A stretch of 64,000 nucleotides of DNA, from assembly GCF_011075055.1 (NCBI RefSeq), contig NC_058143.1, positions 19,232,930 through 19,296,929 of the forward strand, given 5' to 3'. This document shows, in pieces, positions 1 to 12,523 of this stretch; position 1 is the stretch's first letter; every line of letters starts with the position of its first letter. A program made the translations under genes and the position numbers. The notes under the pieces are model-generated. The model was not told the origin of the DNA and did not search any database. It saw only the letters and a program-made list of their open reading frames with translations. Origin of the DNA: Mangifera indica (taxonomy: Eukaryota; Streptophyta; Magnoliopsida; Sapindales; Anacardiaceae).

Positions 1-2118
1 CAGTAGAGGCCAAAAGACTTGTTTCTACCAAGGGTAACGGTAATTTCAAAACTCCAACTTTTGGACGGAAAATATTGTTAGATTTTTAAATTAAAAAATA
101 TAATAAAATTTTAATTTTTAAATATTTTTGGTTAAATAATAGTTTTATTTTTAATTTTAATTAAGAATTTTCATATAATTTTATTTAAATATAAAATTTA
201 AAATTTTTTAAAATTAAAGAAAAAAAAAAGTTGAGATCTACATCAAACCTTAGTGGGAACAAATCTATTGGCCTTCATTAAATAATAAATCAGCGGAGTT
301 ATTAAATGAAATCAGGTGTAGGTGGGTGTAGCCTTAACTTTCTTTTTGAAAGGTGTGAATGGACGGAGGGGCCAGTCATCGTCGGATTGGTGTTGATCCG
401 ATCAAAAATATGATTAGTCACAAATTGATCGGTTTAATTTAATTGATTTAATTAACAAATTAATAAAGTTAGTATAAAATTAATATGAGCCGCTGAATTC
501 GGTATCAATTCCCACAGGCTAACGTATTTATTTACAATTGTTTGTTTCAGTCAAAAGAGTTATGGGACCGGCCAAGGTAGGTCTTGCTGCTAATTAATTG
601 AACCTGTAAAAATTTTTGTTAGTAATTCACTGGGGAAATCCTTTTGGCCTAAATCAAAGCTTAGATCTGGTCTATAATAAGTCGATGAGTATAATTTTTG
701 AAACACTCAAGTCTATGAAAGTTAACCGTCTAAATAATAGGAAAAACAATTGAATGACAATTTCTAACCCAAGACTACAGATCATATTTGCCATACTGAG
801 ACACTTGAATCTTAACGGTGGCCATGCCAAAGGCCCGTGAATGACATGAAATGTAACGAAGCCTCACAAATTGTGGTCAAGTTTCTGTTTAAATAGAAAA
901 TGATTTGATTCGAATTTGATTTAAAATTATAGAACTAAATTAAGTTTTGCTCGAGTTTGGCTCTGATAACAAATGACTCAGTTTAGTTTGATTCAAATTA
1001 TACTTGATTTTATAGTTTGATTCGATTTGAATTAACTATTTGAATTGATGGTTTAGATTTATAGTTTGAATTCGTAATTTATTAATAAAACGATATTATT
1101 TTATCTAAATAATATTCAAAAATTTTTATTTAAGTCATAAATTTAAACTATTGAATTCAAATTGATTCGAATTAAATCAAACCATAAATTTAAACTATTG
1201 ATTCGAGTTAGATTTAAATCGAACTAAGTCAAACATTCTTTAACTCATTCATCTTTCGATTTGAGTTTAATTTAAATTTAAATCAAACAATTTTAAATCA
1301 TATTAAATCAAATCGAATTAACCTAGATTATGCCCATGTGTACTCACAAAAAATCAGTAAGTCAATAATGTAATATAATTTTAAAAAATATATTTAAATT
1401 TTAAAAATAACATTTTTGACGAATTAATCCATAAAAAAAAAAATTCACAGATAAATAACTTACTATATTTTGGGTTGTGTCATGAGTCCTGAAAATTTCT
1501 GAATCAACACAGCCTGCTAAGATTTGTATTTTTGCAGGTTTTGATATGACCAAACCCGTGTCATAATAAATCGTATCAAATCTGGTAAGGCCCACCTGAA
1601 TTATTCCTCAAATGAACCTCATGAACTCTTCATTTTTCAACCTGTTGGCTGATGGTCTGACATAAAAATTCAAAGTCTCTCAAAATCAAAATTTCAGTTA
1701 AGAGTCAGACAGTCTAAATACTGTATGTACTCTTGATTTATTATCATCAGACTCTTGATCAACGGCGTCTGATTTGAGTAGTAGTGAATCATTTATATCA
1801 TGTAAACAAATAGCATAAAACTTCACCAAGTAAATGAAAGCCACGTATACCAAAAAACAAGGAGGGGTCCCACTGGAAAAATAAGGTGATTTAACTTTAT
1901 CTGCCCGCCCGAAAGCATTTCAGACTACAAAATTCAAACTCCAATTTGTTTTCTTTCTTTCAAACTTCCATCCAACTCGCTCTCTCTCCTGTACTTCGTT
2001 CCCGACTCTCGTTTTACTTCTCAATTAAGCTGTCTTTAATAATTGTTGATTTAATCTCATCTTCATTAAAACCCTTACTAAATTTTCTTCTCATTCAAAT
2101 TCGATCCCGTCTCTGCTA
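1..2118. other. AT-rich intergenic DNA and repeats
   Basis: No gene is supported here. From about 360 to 480 there is a stretch with the GGTTTAATT/GATCGG style typical of degenerate dispersed repeats. From about 890 to 1335 the sequence is dense in TTCGAA/GATTTGA motifs on both sides of a core AAAACGATATTATTTT (near 1087-1103), matching the layout of the small-element family seen intact at 6551. The CT-rich stretch at about 1975-2000 probably lies in the promoter or 5' UTR of the gene starting at 2119. Confidence 0.5.
890..1335. repeat. Degenerate copy of the dispersed core-palindrome element family
   Basis: Both arms are built from repeated, mutually complementary words (TTTGATTCGAA, AAATTTAAACTATTGA). 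They flank a short AT-softened version of the AAACGACATCGTTT core. No clean terminal inverted repeat or target duplication is visible, so the limits are approximate. I assign it to the 6551 family from arrangement rather than from strong identity. Confidence 0.4.
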
Positions 2119-3919
2119 ATGGCCAATGTTGATTCCACTGCTTCTGTGTCCTTTTCTGGTCCACTTGTACCCGTATGCTTTATCTCTCTCTTTGTTTCAT
2201 TATCTACAAGCTCAGATCTGCTTTATTTCTTTGTTTATTTTTTTTTTTCAGATTTTTCACTTTTTTTTATGTCGATTTTGCAGAAGAAAGAAAATATTAC
2301 CCCCATTGGCTCTAAAATCACTGTATGTTACCCATTTTATGTTTTTTTTTTCCTTTTATTCTTTTAAGTTGGCTAAGTGGATACTGAGTTGGATTATGTT
2401 TTTTGTTGTTAGGAATTGAATGAATCGAGGGCCGAGCTGCTTAATAGAATTCAAGGACTCAAACAGGTGAATTTGAACTATATTTTGTTTCAATTTTTGT
2501 TTTTGTTTTTAATTTGATTGTGATAAAATGGATGTTTGTTTGTTTCTTAGGATTTGCAAAACTGGAGATCGAAATTAGACACTCAAGTCAAGATCTATCG
2601 CGATGTGAGTTTCTTGGTTCTTTGTCTTAATGTGTTTGACGTTTGTTGTTTTTTCTTGTTCGGAAATCTGTTGCTTTACATCGATCATGTTATGTATGTA
2701 CAGAGTGCTTTGTTTATGATGATGTCTAGATGGGAACGAAATTTGACAGAAATTGTGTTTGAAGGCATGGAATTTGATAGTAAAATTAGAATAAGATGGA
2801 ATTGGGGTCGTGTTTGTAGGAAAGATTTTGAGTAGTGTATTTCCAGTACCACTCTGTTGTGACTTCGGAGGCTAATTTCATGTCATTTGTTTGTGTTTTC
2901 AGCATTGAACTCCCTAGTGGAGAAATTTCTGGCTTAAAACTATGGGTTATTTTTTCATCAATGTGGCCATCGAATGAGACATAAAATTGCAAAAACTCTC
3001 TTATTTGGCAAAAGAAAACATTTTGTAGAGTTCATCTAGTTTTAGTACGACCAAGCTCAGATACCACATTTTGGTATAATCATGAACATAAATAAGAACA
3101 CATAACTTTCTAGGATTGTCAATTCATGCTTACCTGTGTCTGCTGTGGGTGTTGACAAAGAGGACGCCATCACTAATCTGTGAACAATTCTGTCTTTTTA
3201 CTCTTTGATTTTCTTCATTTCAGAATGAGGTGAATTTTTCTGTGCATTGAGAGAATGAGAGGACCTGTTTATGTAATCGTTCAAAAATCACTTTCTCCAC
3301 CCATGTCCATCAAGTGGGTGGTTATTGTTTCGAGATTTCAGAGATTTTCCTCTAATTCTGTATTATCCCATTAGGCTTTTATGGGTCACTTAGATAAATG
3401 CGGGTTTATCTTACAATTCTGTCATCTTTATCTGTGTTGCCTTGTGAAAGAGGAACTCATGGTTTCCTTGATGTAAATTTTTTAACTTATATGCAGGAAC
3501 TGTGTGAAATGAAGAAATCACTGAGTGTTGAAGTTGAGCAGCTTCGATCAGTGAGTAATGCTCCTATAATGTGTCACATTTTGGTATATTTGGGGAAATT
3601 CTATTTTGAATAACTTTTTTCCTGAATGAAATTAGGAATTTCAAGAATTGAGGACCACTCTCCATCAACAACAAGATGATGTTACTGCTAGTCTCAGAAA
3701 TTTAGGGGTACTTAATCTTATCTTTAATTGCTTCCCCAGACTATTAGTTTCCAAAGATCTTAGAGCTTAATAAGAACACCTTGACAAATGCTTTATGAAC
3801 TTTTGCAGCTGCAGGATGTTTCAGGAGATGCCAAAGAAGTCCAAGATCCCCAGGTCAATGAAAAAGATGAGGAAGTCCATCTCTCTGTGGAGGATGACGT
3901 TAAAAAGGATGAAAACTAG
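2119..3919 (+). CDS. Small coiled-coil protein, seven phase-0 exons
   Basis: I do not recognise the family. Exons joined at canonical GT-AG sites are 2119-2166, 2284-2322, 2413-2466, 2551-2604, 3497-3550, 3636-3707 and 3809-3919, giving 143 residues. Every intron is phase 0. Exons 3, 4 and 5 are each exactly 54 nt (18 codons) and the next is 72 nt; each starts with an acidic residue plus a hydrophobic one (ELNES, DLQNW, ELCEM, EFQEL) and is rich in E, K, Q and L, as in a continuous coiled coil. The C-terminus is acidic and ends KKDEN. The last acceptor has two AGs six bases apart (3808 and 3814), so two isoforms differing by LQ are possible. There is no signal peptide or membrane segment. A kinetochore or golgin-type scaffold role is possible but unproven. 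Confidence 0.7.
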
Positions 3920-6113
3920 ACTGGTTTCAAGTTAATTTCTCTTTCTCTGTGCTCTCAGAGGTAATCTATTCCCCCTATCTATCCAAATCTTGAACCTTGT
4001 ATTTGTTCACATCTGTTATTGCAATTTTGCCCAGACTAAATTCTCTTCTGAATCGAGGAAATTAAATTGTGATCTGCTTAGGTCTTTGTTCAATCACATG
4101 TACTTCTACTATTGTCTCAGCCAATCCGGGCAACTTAAAAATAATAAGCATGCACTAAAATTTTTCATGTGCAGTAACGTTATTTGTATTCCCCTAAATT
4201 TCTACAAATAGCCTTAGACATCAAATTGTGGCATTACAGCTGTAGCATTTTTAGAATCCATGAGGGGTAAAATACAATTGAAATAACCATGGAAAAGATA
4301 ACGTAACAGAAGGTTGTTGAGAAGAAAACTTTACAAATGGGGATGAATTTAAGCTGAATCGATCTCAAACAAAGATTGGTTTGTGTCCAAGTCAAAATCA
4401 AAAAATCTAGTTCAAGCTTTAGCTATACATTTACCTTATTTACAGTAAGTATAATGATGTAAATTGATGAAGAAAAGAGCTAAATATTTGGGCAAAGACA
4501 ATGACCCCTGTTTAGACCATGTTTTTGAATTTAGATCGCTTTTTTTGGGTCAAATCTGGTTTGTTTAATATAATTAAATGTTAAACTGTTTAAATAAATA
4601 TTAAAATTTAAACAAAATTATGCATGTGGTACATATTCTTATTAGATAGATTTAATTTGAGTCTAAACAAATGTTGAAATTATTGCGGCTCTAAGGCCAA
4701 CCCTTGCAACTGCTTGAGTTTCAATAATGGTAAATTTTTGCAGTCATGCTAACTTCGGCATTATGATTTGACCGAATTGATTTGAAAATTGAATTAGAAA
4801 CTGATATATGAGCCGACATGATTCGGCCAATTTCACCGCAAGTCAAATTAGTCCAAATAACCAAATCTTCCTTTAGCTTGAATTGGATTGGCTGCCTGGT
4901 CCTGGTCGAATCGGTGGTTGCCCGGTCCTGATTGAATCGGTTAGATCAAACGGTCTGATCTGATTTTAAAGCAATGGTTTAATTTAATCTAGTTCCCATT
5001 TGGCATAGAGAGTTGCAGTAGTCAAAAGCATTTCCACAGCCATATGTATATTTTGGTCATTAGCAAAATTGTAAAGCAACTTTTAAAGAGGTCAAAGAGG
5101 CTTTTGAGGTCAGGATGGCCCATCTTCTGCCTGCGGGACTGAAAATTCATACAAACCAATAAAATAAAGTGACAAAAATCATTAAAGAATAAGGTAGATC
5201 CACTTGTAACTTTGCTTTAGCAAACTCGAAAGGGCAAGCAAGCTAAAATAATGAAGAAGTGGCTGAAAATAAGTGGGATCTTGTTGATGACAGAAGCTAG
5301 GCCTAAATGAAGTCTTTGCGGCATTCATTTGATAAAAAGAAAAAGGTTAATTAATATACTAACCATTTAATATTTCACATCGACTTCAATCCATCCGATA
5401 AGTAATATAAATAAAAGAGATGGTAGACCGGTAATTGGATCGGTTGACCAGTTATTAAACCAATCTAACTATTTAAATAAATATAAAATCTAAATTACAT
5501 TTAAATAAAAAAATGAATTTAACCCGATAACACAAGTATACCAAATCTTTTATTTTTCTAATAACATGTAAAAAAAAAAAAAAAGGTTAAATCAGAAAAG
5601 CATGAACTAAACATCATTTGTGACCTGATGATGCTGTCTAAAATATGTAAAGGACTCAAGTTTAAGTCCCAAACTTTACAAAAAAAAATAAAAAATGATT
5701 ACAGTAAACAGTCGATCAAACCATGAACCGATGGATTTGAGCCATTTCGACCTGGTTCAAAATCCAAACAGGGTTTTATAACTTAACTGGATTGGACCAG
5801 TCAGTTTTATTGGTTGAATATCCTTTGAAAGAGCTCAATTCACTTAATCACAGATATTAACTAACTAATATGAAGAGTGTCTAACAAAAATTGAATGGCA
5901 AAATACAGATAAATGAAGAAACAGAGTTTTTGCCATCAGCTGCTATTATGCAACCTCAAAACCATAGCTACAATTACAAAGTTGAAACTATAAAATCCAG
6001 AGGTTGAAGAAGGACCATGCTGACATCAAACTATATACTATATACACTTTCAAGCCAAAACAATAAGGCTAAGCCTAGCTAAATGACAAGTTGAACACGG
6101 ATTAATGCTCATA
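3920..6113. other. Intergenic DNA with degenerate repeats
   Basis: No gene is supported. After the 3' UTR of the coiled-coil gene come stretches at about 4740-5000, 5400-5530 and 5700-5820 rich in AACCGATT, GGTTGACC and GAATCGGTT. This is a second type of degenerate dispersed repeat. The last ~150 bases are probably the 3' UTR of the phosphatase gene on the minus strand. Confidence 0.5.
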
Positions 6114-9031
6114 TCAAACCTTCATGCAAGTAGATGCCCTGGATGTGCGCTGGTTTGTTCCGAGGATAATAACAATTACAGTTACATCGTCATGATATTT
6201 TCTCCTCATACCGGCTGGAATACGCATCAACTCTTCCATACTGAAACCTGAAAGCAAAAGTTATCAGTTTCAACTTGTTTTATTTCCATTCTTATATAGA
6301 AAATTGAAATTTTGACTTGCAATTTGTTTATTGAATTGTTATCATCCACAGTAAAGATATTGTTCGTTTTGCTTTTAGGCTTTTGATACTATTTGTAATA
6401 TGTTGGTATAATAATCCAATCCACTGTCAAGATATTGTCCATGATAGTTTTATTTTTGTGTTTTGCAATCCAAAATGGGTTTTGACGGTTTAGGAGTTAT
6501 TTAACCAATTTTCTGTTAGCATCCCCAGGCGATATGAGATGGTCATACATAGGGTTGGACTCGAACTGAGCCAGCTCGAGCTCGAGTTGGCTCGGTATAT
6601 ATTTTTTTTAAATTTTTTATACAAAACGACATCGTTTTGATCCATATATATACAAAACAATGTCGTTTTGATATGAAAAACGAGCCGAGCCGAGCCGTAA
6701 ACAAATCGAGCCAAACTCGAGCCGAGCCGAGTTCGGCTCGAGTCGAGCTCGAGTCGAGCCGAGTTTGGCTTGAGTCGAGCTCGAGCCGAACTCAAGCCGG
6801 CCATAAATAAACCGAGCCGAGCTCGGCTCGGCTCCAATCCAACCCTACTCATACATACCAGTATCTCTCGTGTTTTGTCGATATAAGATATGTCTAAAGG
6901 TATTACGTTTATCTCTCTTATGAGACTTAACATCCTTACTAAAGTTTGCCCCAGCAATGCTCAAGAGAACATATAGAGTAACTCTGATACTATTACAGAT
7001 GTAAAAAATGAATAATATCTTAACAGTGGATCAGACTATTGGACCAAGATATTATAAATGTAGGTTACATTTTATGTCACTCCAAACATAAAAACTTTCT
7101 CTTGTTCATTCAAATATTCCTAATTCTATAAGAAATCAAGATAAAATTAAAATTGAACCCTTCTATGTGGGAATCAAAATATAGGAATGTGAAAATTTGT
7201 AGATATTTTAACAAGTGCCACTAAAATGACTATACCATTTAAATTGAAGATTGACTTGATCCATATTCTTTTATGGAAAAACTCAACTACTTAAGATGTT
7301 ATACTAGAGTGTAGACTTCTGTATGTCTATTCAATATCGGAAAGAAGAGAGTTTGGAAAAAACTAGTGTGCACTTGAGATGACAAGAGAACAAATGTTTC
7401 ATAAGGACCTGAGTCACCGAGCAACATACCTGCACACTCTGCTGCTCTCTCAACAAGATTTTCTAATAGAAACTTTGCTGGATCACCAGAGGGGTTGCTC
7501 AAGATATAAGAATGAACAAGCTCTACCGCCTCCACGTTGCCAAAGAAGTCAAATAAACCATCACTCGCAACTATAACAAAATGATCATTCTTTGCGATTT
7601 TGTGCACATTAAGTGATGGTTGAGTGGAGATATAAGGAGGGCTTATGAGATTGTGAACTCGAAGAATGCCCATTAACGCATCATTCAGTTTTTCCTGAAG
7701 ATTGATAAATACAAATATAGGTTTAGACAGTTACAGAAGGTATATTGAATCAGCGCTATATAAGTTGCATTAAGGTAAAAGCCAAGGCTCTAAATTTGTA
7801 TATTTCGATGAAGGAAACAAGAAGTCAAAGAAAAGTATTTTATATGTACCTTCTTTAGGTAACCGACTCCAAAAGCGCGAGTGACTTTTAGTTTTCCTTT
7901 CACTTTTCCAGAAACAACTGCCGCAGGGTCATCAGGATGTTCAGAAAGTAGTCTAGTTCTTTCAATTTCATTATCAACAGTGTGACTATCAGTGAGCTGA
8001 ATAGCTTTCAGCCACTTGTTCCCACTTAAATTGTTGCTGTCATCATAACTTGCCAACAAGGCTCGACTGTCACCTAGATTGAGTGTGTACAAATCATTGC
8101 CATAAATAAGCACAACCAGAACACATGAACCCACAGAAACTAAATCAGGGCGTTCCTCCATTTCCTGCTCAACCATGTGCAAAAAATCATTCTCAACTTG
8201 ACTAAAAGCACGTTGGAGGCTATCAAGTACTGCCTGGCGATGCGAACAAGATATTTCCATTTTAGGACAAAGACTTTCATTGTCGAAACTTTTTAGGCTT
8301 AAATTCTTATTAATACTCTTTCTTAAAGGAAAATTTCCCTCAGGACTAGTACTGCTGTCCTCAGGAACATATCGCAGGGACCCATCCAAGTCCAAACTGT
8401 CAGTTGCGCTGATGGCATCGCTCTTTGATTCCAATTCAACTAAATTAGAGTAATACAAAACAGTTTCGTACAATGTTCCAGCCAGAAAATCAGCTGCATC
8501 TCTTCCGTTGAAACCATCATAAATTGCACAAAAGAGCCACCCGTGTTCTTCAGAACAAACAGCTTGAACCCTGTCCTCACCAGCTGCTCCACCAGCCATC
8601 TGCACATCCATAGCACTAAGAAAGCCTTCACTTCTCGAAGGTGCACTCATAGATTTTAACAAATAAGAATCATATTCAAGTAGATCACTAGGAGAAGATG
8701 GACTGCAACTTAGGATTGACATACTGCTTTGAAGAGAAGATGATAACATATCCAATCTTGAAAAACTTGATGATGAGGGAACCCGACGAAATGAAGTTGG
8801 GGAGTCCAAACTTGGAAGTATTTCCGTCGCTATCAAACCATTGCAGATATTTGTATTGGCCAGTGTGGCATTGGCACTCAATGCAGCACCTGACAAGCAT
8901 GAGAAACTACTAACCTTATGGAGTTGAAGTCCAGGCACAATTTCACATTTGTTTGGTACCTCACAGGAGCCACTTTCATGGCCATTACATTGATAGCCAA
9001 AACTTACTTTAAACTCTCCTTCAGAATTCAT
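6114..9031 (-). CDS. PP2C40: Protein phosphatase 2C 40-like
   Basis: Predicted Ser/Thr phosphatase of the metal-dependent PPM family. It is closest from memory to Arabidopsis PP2C 40 (At3g16560), related to the POLTERGEIST group. Coding exons are 9031-7850, 7694-7430 and 6247-6114, giving 526 residues. The N-terminal ~150 residues are Ser-rich and contain the family signature FSCLSGAALSANATLANTN. Catalytic motifs are in order: AGEDRVQAV, YDGFNGRDAADF (metal-binding D172), GDSRALL (D321), ASDGLFDFFGN (D439) and HDDVTVIVI (D502/D503). A 5' UTR intron from about 9057 to 10069 is likely: GTGAGT donor at 10069 and a TTTCAG acceptor before the ATG. The 1.2-kb last intron carries a transposon-like element. 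The PLL relationship suggests kinase-signalling control, but the substrate is unknown. Confidence 0.92.
6551..6848. mobile_element. 298-bp non-autonomous element with 8-bp target duplication
   Basis: It lies in the last intron of the PP2C40-like gene. The ends are roughly inverted: AGGGTTGGAC at the left, CCAATCCAACCCTAC at the right. Direct repeats TCATACAT flank it at 6543-6550 and 6849-6856, as expected for an 8-bp target-site duplication (the hAT size). The arms are dense in GAGCC/CTCGAG words that can pair. The centre holds two copies of an ACAAAACGACATCGTTTTGA-like palindrome (6621-6640 and 6652-6671). The minus-strand open frame across it (ARARLKPN-type translation) is a by-product of the repeat and is not a gene. 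Confidence 0.7.
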
Positions 9032-10300
9032 TGTATTTTCTTGTCACACTTTATCACTGAAACAGTGTAAGCATGTCTTTGTTAGGTCTTACAACAGAGA
9101 ACTAACATATCATACCAATAAAGGCATAATAAACAATTTAAAAGGATTGGTTCAGATAACAAAAATAAACTCTGATCTAGAGACCACATTAGTGGCCTCT
9201 TTTTGTCAATAGCGTTTGTAAAAATACATCATAAAATGCCTAGAAAGAAAATTAAAGATTTTCATCCAGTGGCACTTGAAATCTCTCCTTTGGTAAATAA
9301 CTAAGAACAACTTCCTACAATCCAACATATTGCATCCGTTCAAGTACTTGCAATGTCAAATATATGATTTTCAAGCTCAATGATAAGAGTCAACACCTAG
9401 AAGGATATTATAAGTCAGTTAGAACAAATAATGCAGTCTTGGCTATATTAGGATGTTGTTTTTGGAAACCTCATAGAAGGATTAGAAACCAAGATGGGTG
9501 TGTTCATATATCCATATAGTTAATCTGCAGAGTTGGATTGATTTCCAGGGGAAGAAACAACAGTTACACAGAACTAACTATGACACCTTACACAATTTAC
9601 TTTCAATCCACAAAAAATATGTTCTTGTAAATGTCCTCTACTTTACAATTTAGAAACAGAAAAACTGAGGCAAAAGACTCAATATTAATCCTCTTCAAAC
9701 CAGATTGCTTTCTCAGAGAAATAGAACGGTGGGTAATAAGTAGAAGAATGTCAAAGAAACTTCCTTTCCAATACTCTCATCTTTACTTCACGTCGCTTAC
9801 TATTAACCACATAAAAAAAGAAAAAAGAGTCAAAACAACAAGGAGAGACTGCATACACATTCACTACAATAAACAACAAAGTGAATTTTGAATGTCATTT
9901 ATCAATTGAAAATGTAACTCAAGGTGTTCAAAAAAGAGAAAAACATCACGAAACCAAGATATATATACAGAATAAATCATAACAACAAGAATAACCTATG
10001 GATGGAATAACCAGAAACCCTACAGATAAAGACAGAAAAAACTGAGTTAAAAACAAAAACCCAACTCACCTTTCACGTCTTGTGGTCCAGAAGAAGGTGA
10101 CTCCGATGAAGAAACCCACGAAAATGAAGAAAAACTATATATTGAGTGGTGGTTTGAGCAAGAAGAAGAAGAAGAAGTAGAGTATACGTGTAACAGTAAA
10201 CAAATTTGGGAAAGTGTTGAAAGAAAAGCAGTGAATGAAAATGAAAAAGCAGAAACACAAAGAAAGAAGGCGCAGATCCAAAGGAGAGATATAGTGGAGA
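9032..10300 (-). other. 5' UTR and UTR intron of the PP2C40-like gene
   Basis: Minus-strand donor AAAG|GTGAGT at 10070/10069 and acceptor TTTCAG|TGATAA at 9057/9056 would remove about 1 kb and join a leader exon (about 10070-10300) to the 25 bases before the ATG. Within the leader the plus strand shows a short GAA repeat (about 10159-10176). Open frames here on either strand have no family resemblance. Confidence 0.5.
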
Positions 10301-12523
10301 ATCAAAAAGATTTAAAGACAGAGATTGGATGGTTGAGAAGAGTTTTTACTAAACTTAGAGGACTGTTTTCCATGGCTCTTGTTTTGGGCCTTCCTTTTCT
10401 ATCGTCAGATTCACTATTACCGGTAATGTCGTCTTTTGAGTACAAATCCGACTTCAAAAACTTGAAAACTTGGGAACAGAGACGCAGAGTATTGCTGCCT
10501 GGCTTTCTCGTACTTAACTTGTATCATGATTTCTTCAAATTGACATGAATCTTCTCTTTTATTACAGCACTGCCATTCTGTTTTTTATTTTTGCGTATTT
10601 ATTTGTTTCGTTGTGTTTTGGCTGGCTAAAAATTTTGGATGGAAAGCAAATTGGTAATAAGCCAACTAGATGGGATCACCGGAACGATAAATGAAAGAAA
10701 ATTTGATCAGAACTAAGTCGAGCCTAAACAAAAGTCAACTCAAACTTAGTTAGAGTTTAAAATAGTTATTTTAAACTCAAATTTAACTTGTTTAAAATGA
10801 TAAAGAGTAATTAAGTATAACATTCCAATTACGAAAGTTTTTACTATTCTCATCTATTTCTATTAGGGATTTTCCTTCCTAAGGGGGAGGGACAAGCTAG
10901 AGACCCAATTTGGAGGGTTAAATTATCATATTATCCCCATAAGTAACGCTAGAGAATGTTATCGATCATACAAAAGAAAAATAAAAATCAGCAAAGTGAG
11001 TTTCACTCCAACTCCACTGTTGAAATTGCTTCAAGTCGAGTTCAGCTCATTTTGATCAGCAAGGCAGTCTTGTTATGCAATTTTGATCAAGGTACATGTA
11101 CAAATTATATCAGTTACCGGTTACCATGTCTGGAGACGAAATAAAGCGGGTGAACATTTTCCAGGGCCTGGATTTGAAGCATAATGTGTCAAAGCAAAGA
11201 TTATTATGCCCCTGGCAGTCAACATTTTTGTATAGCAATGGAAGATCAATTGGCAAAAATGACAGCAAAATTCCCGTCTTTGAAACGGGATCCTCGTTTA
11301 TTTGGCGCGTGACAGAAGAAGATAGGTTGACGGGGACTGACCGAGACGCCTGAAAAGTTTAGGACCTGAATAACATCTTCTTTCTTCCAAGCTGCTGAAT
11401 CTCAAAATATGGACCACATTATTTACAGGTACTATTTCCAGTACGTACGCTCACTAAATTGCCAATTGGAATTCACCAACCTGAAACAATTTCCAATCCA
11501 TTTCCACCGCTCGATCAGGGTCACATCTCTTATTAATATCACTAAAACCACAAACAAGAATTCAAATATCTACACAGGATTGTGAGCTTTCGTCGTGTAT
11601 TAAGAATCCATAACCACCAAAGCTTTGTAGTTGTACACCCACTTTTATCCACCATTCAACGCAACAAACATAACCCAAATTGCAAATCCTCTCCTCTTTA
11701 ATTTCTAAACTTACTTGGCCTGTGAAAAAAACTGCACTGGATTTCACCGGATTTAAAGAGTAAACTAATGTTTTTAAATGGCATATATTCATCAAGTACA
11801 ATTGGACCAGATGAACCAGCTGATCTAGTCGGAGTTTCAAAACCATGAAGTAAACCAACTAAGACTGCAAACAGTCTTAGAACCCAATTGCACCGAGGAA
11901 ATATGTCTATATCATGTTTGTTTAGATGAAAAACAAAAAGATGTTGTGCAACAGGTCATATATATATATATATATATTTATTTATTTATTTATTTATTAC
12001 ATCAATACATTTAGAAGAATAGCAGTATGGCATGATAACGTCTATTAATTAGCTGAATAGCTCCACGGGAGGTAGTAATTATCTATGACAAACAATGCTC
12101 TGAAGCAAGTTTTTACCTTCAAGAATACTACAAAGCTGTCAAGAGAAGACAACACAAAGTGGGAAATGTCTGATTTCTAGTTGGATCAACACAGCCAATG
12201 TTCTTGTTTCCTGCACTTCATTATCCTCCCCAGTTGACATAATCAAATACCTGTGAACAAAGGCACACAAGAGTGTGCAGAAATATAAATTATTAGACGG
12301 CGTCAAATGTTAGAAAGGTCTAAATGGCATATTTTTTGACATATCGAAATTATAAGGATCTACTTTTGACTTTTGAGTAGATCATCTTTAATGACCCAGA
12401 AATGCTTCATTGATGCATTGCATATCTGCCAACATCTAAAAAAGCTAATTGGTTTGAACATGCATGGTTTCATATTTTCATAGAATTGCTTTCCTTACCA
12501 GAAATGAAAGGCTAATCCCAGCA
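10301..12523. other. Intergenic DNA, no recognised gene
   Basis: Several short frames exist but none has recognisable homology or splice support. 10700-10800 is another degenerate repeat stretch. A microsatellite (TA)n followed by (TTTA)n lies at about 11959-11999. At about 12252 on the minus strand a good acceptor (TTTGTTCACAG) precedes short sequence and may be an alternative 3' exon of the AlaX-like gene. Confidence 0.4.

Noticed and set aside
2119..3919. Naming the coiled-coil gene as kinetochore SPC24 or SPC25
   Set aside because: Size and coiled coil fit loosely, but I see no diagnostic motif and cannot run a search.
6490..6957. 155-codon minus-strand frame rich in ARARL/SARLELDSS
   Set aside because: It is a translation of the GAGCC/CTCGAG repeat arms of the element at 6551-6848 inside a PP2C40 intron; it has no protein character.
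10231..10548. 105-codon plus-strand frame
   Set aside because: It lies opposite the PP2C40 5' UTR and promoter, with no recognisable domain and no splice or conservation support.
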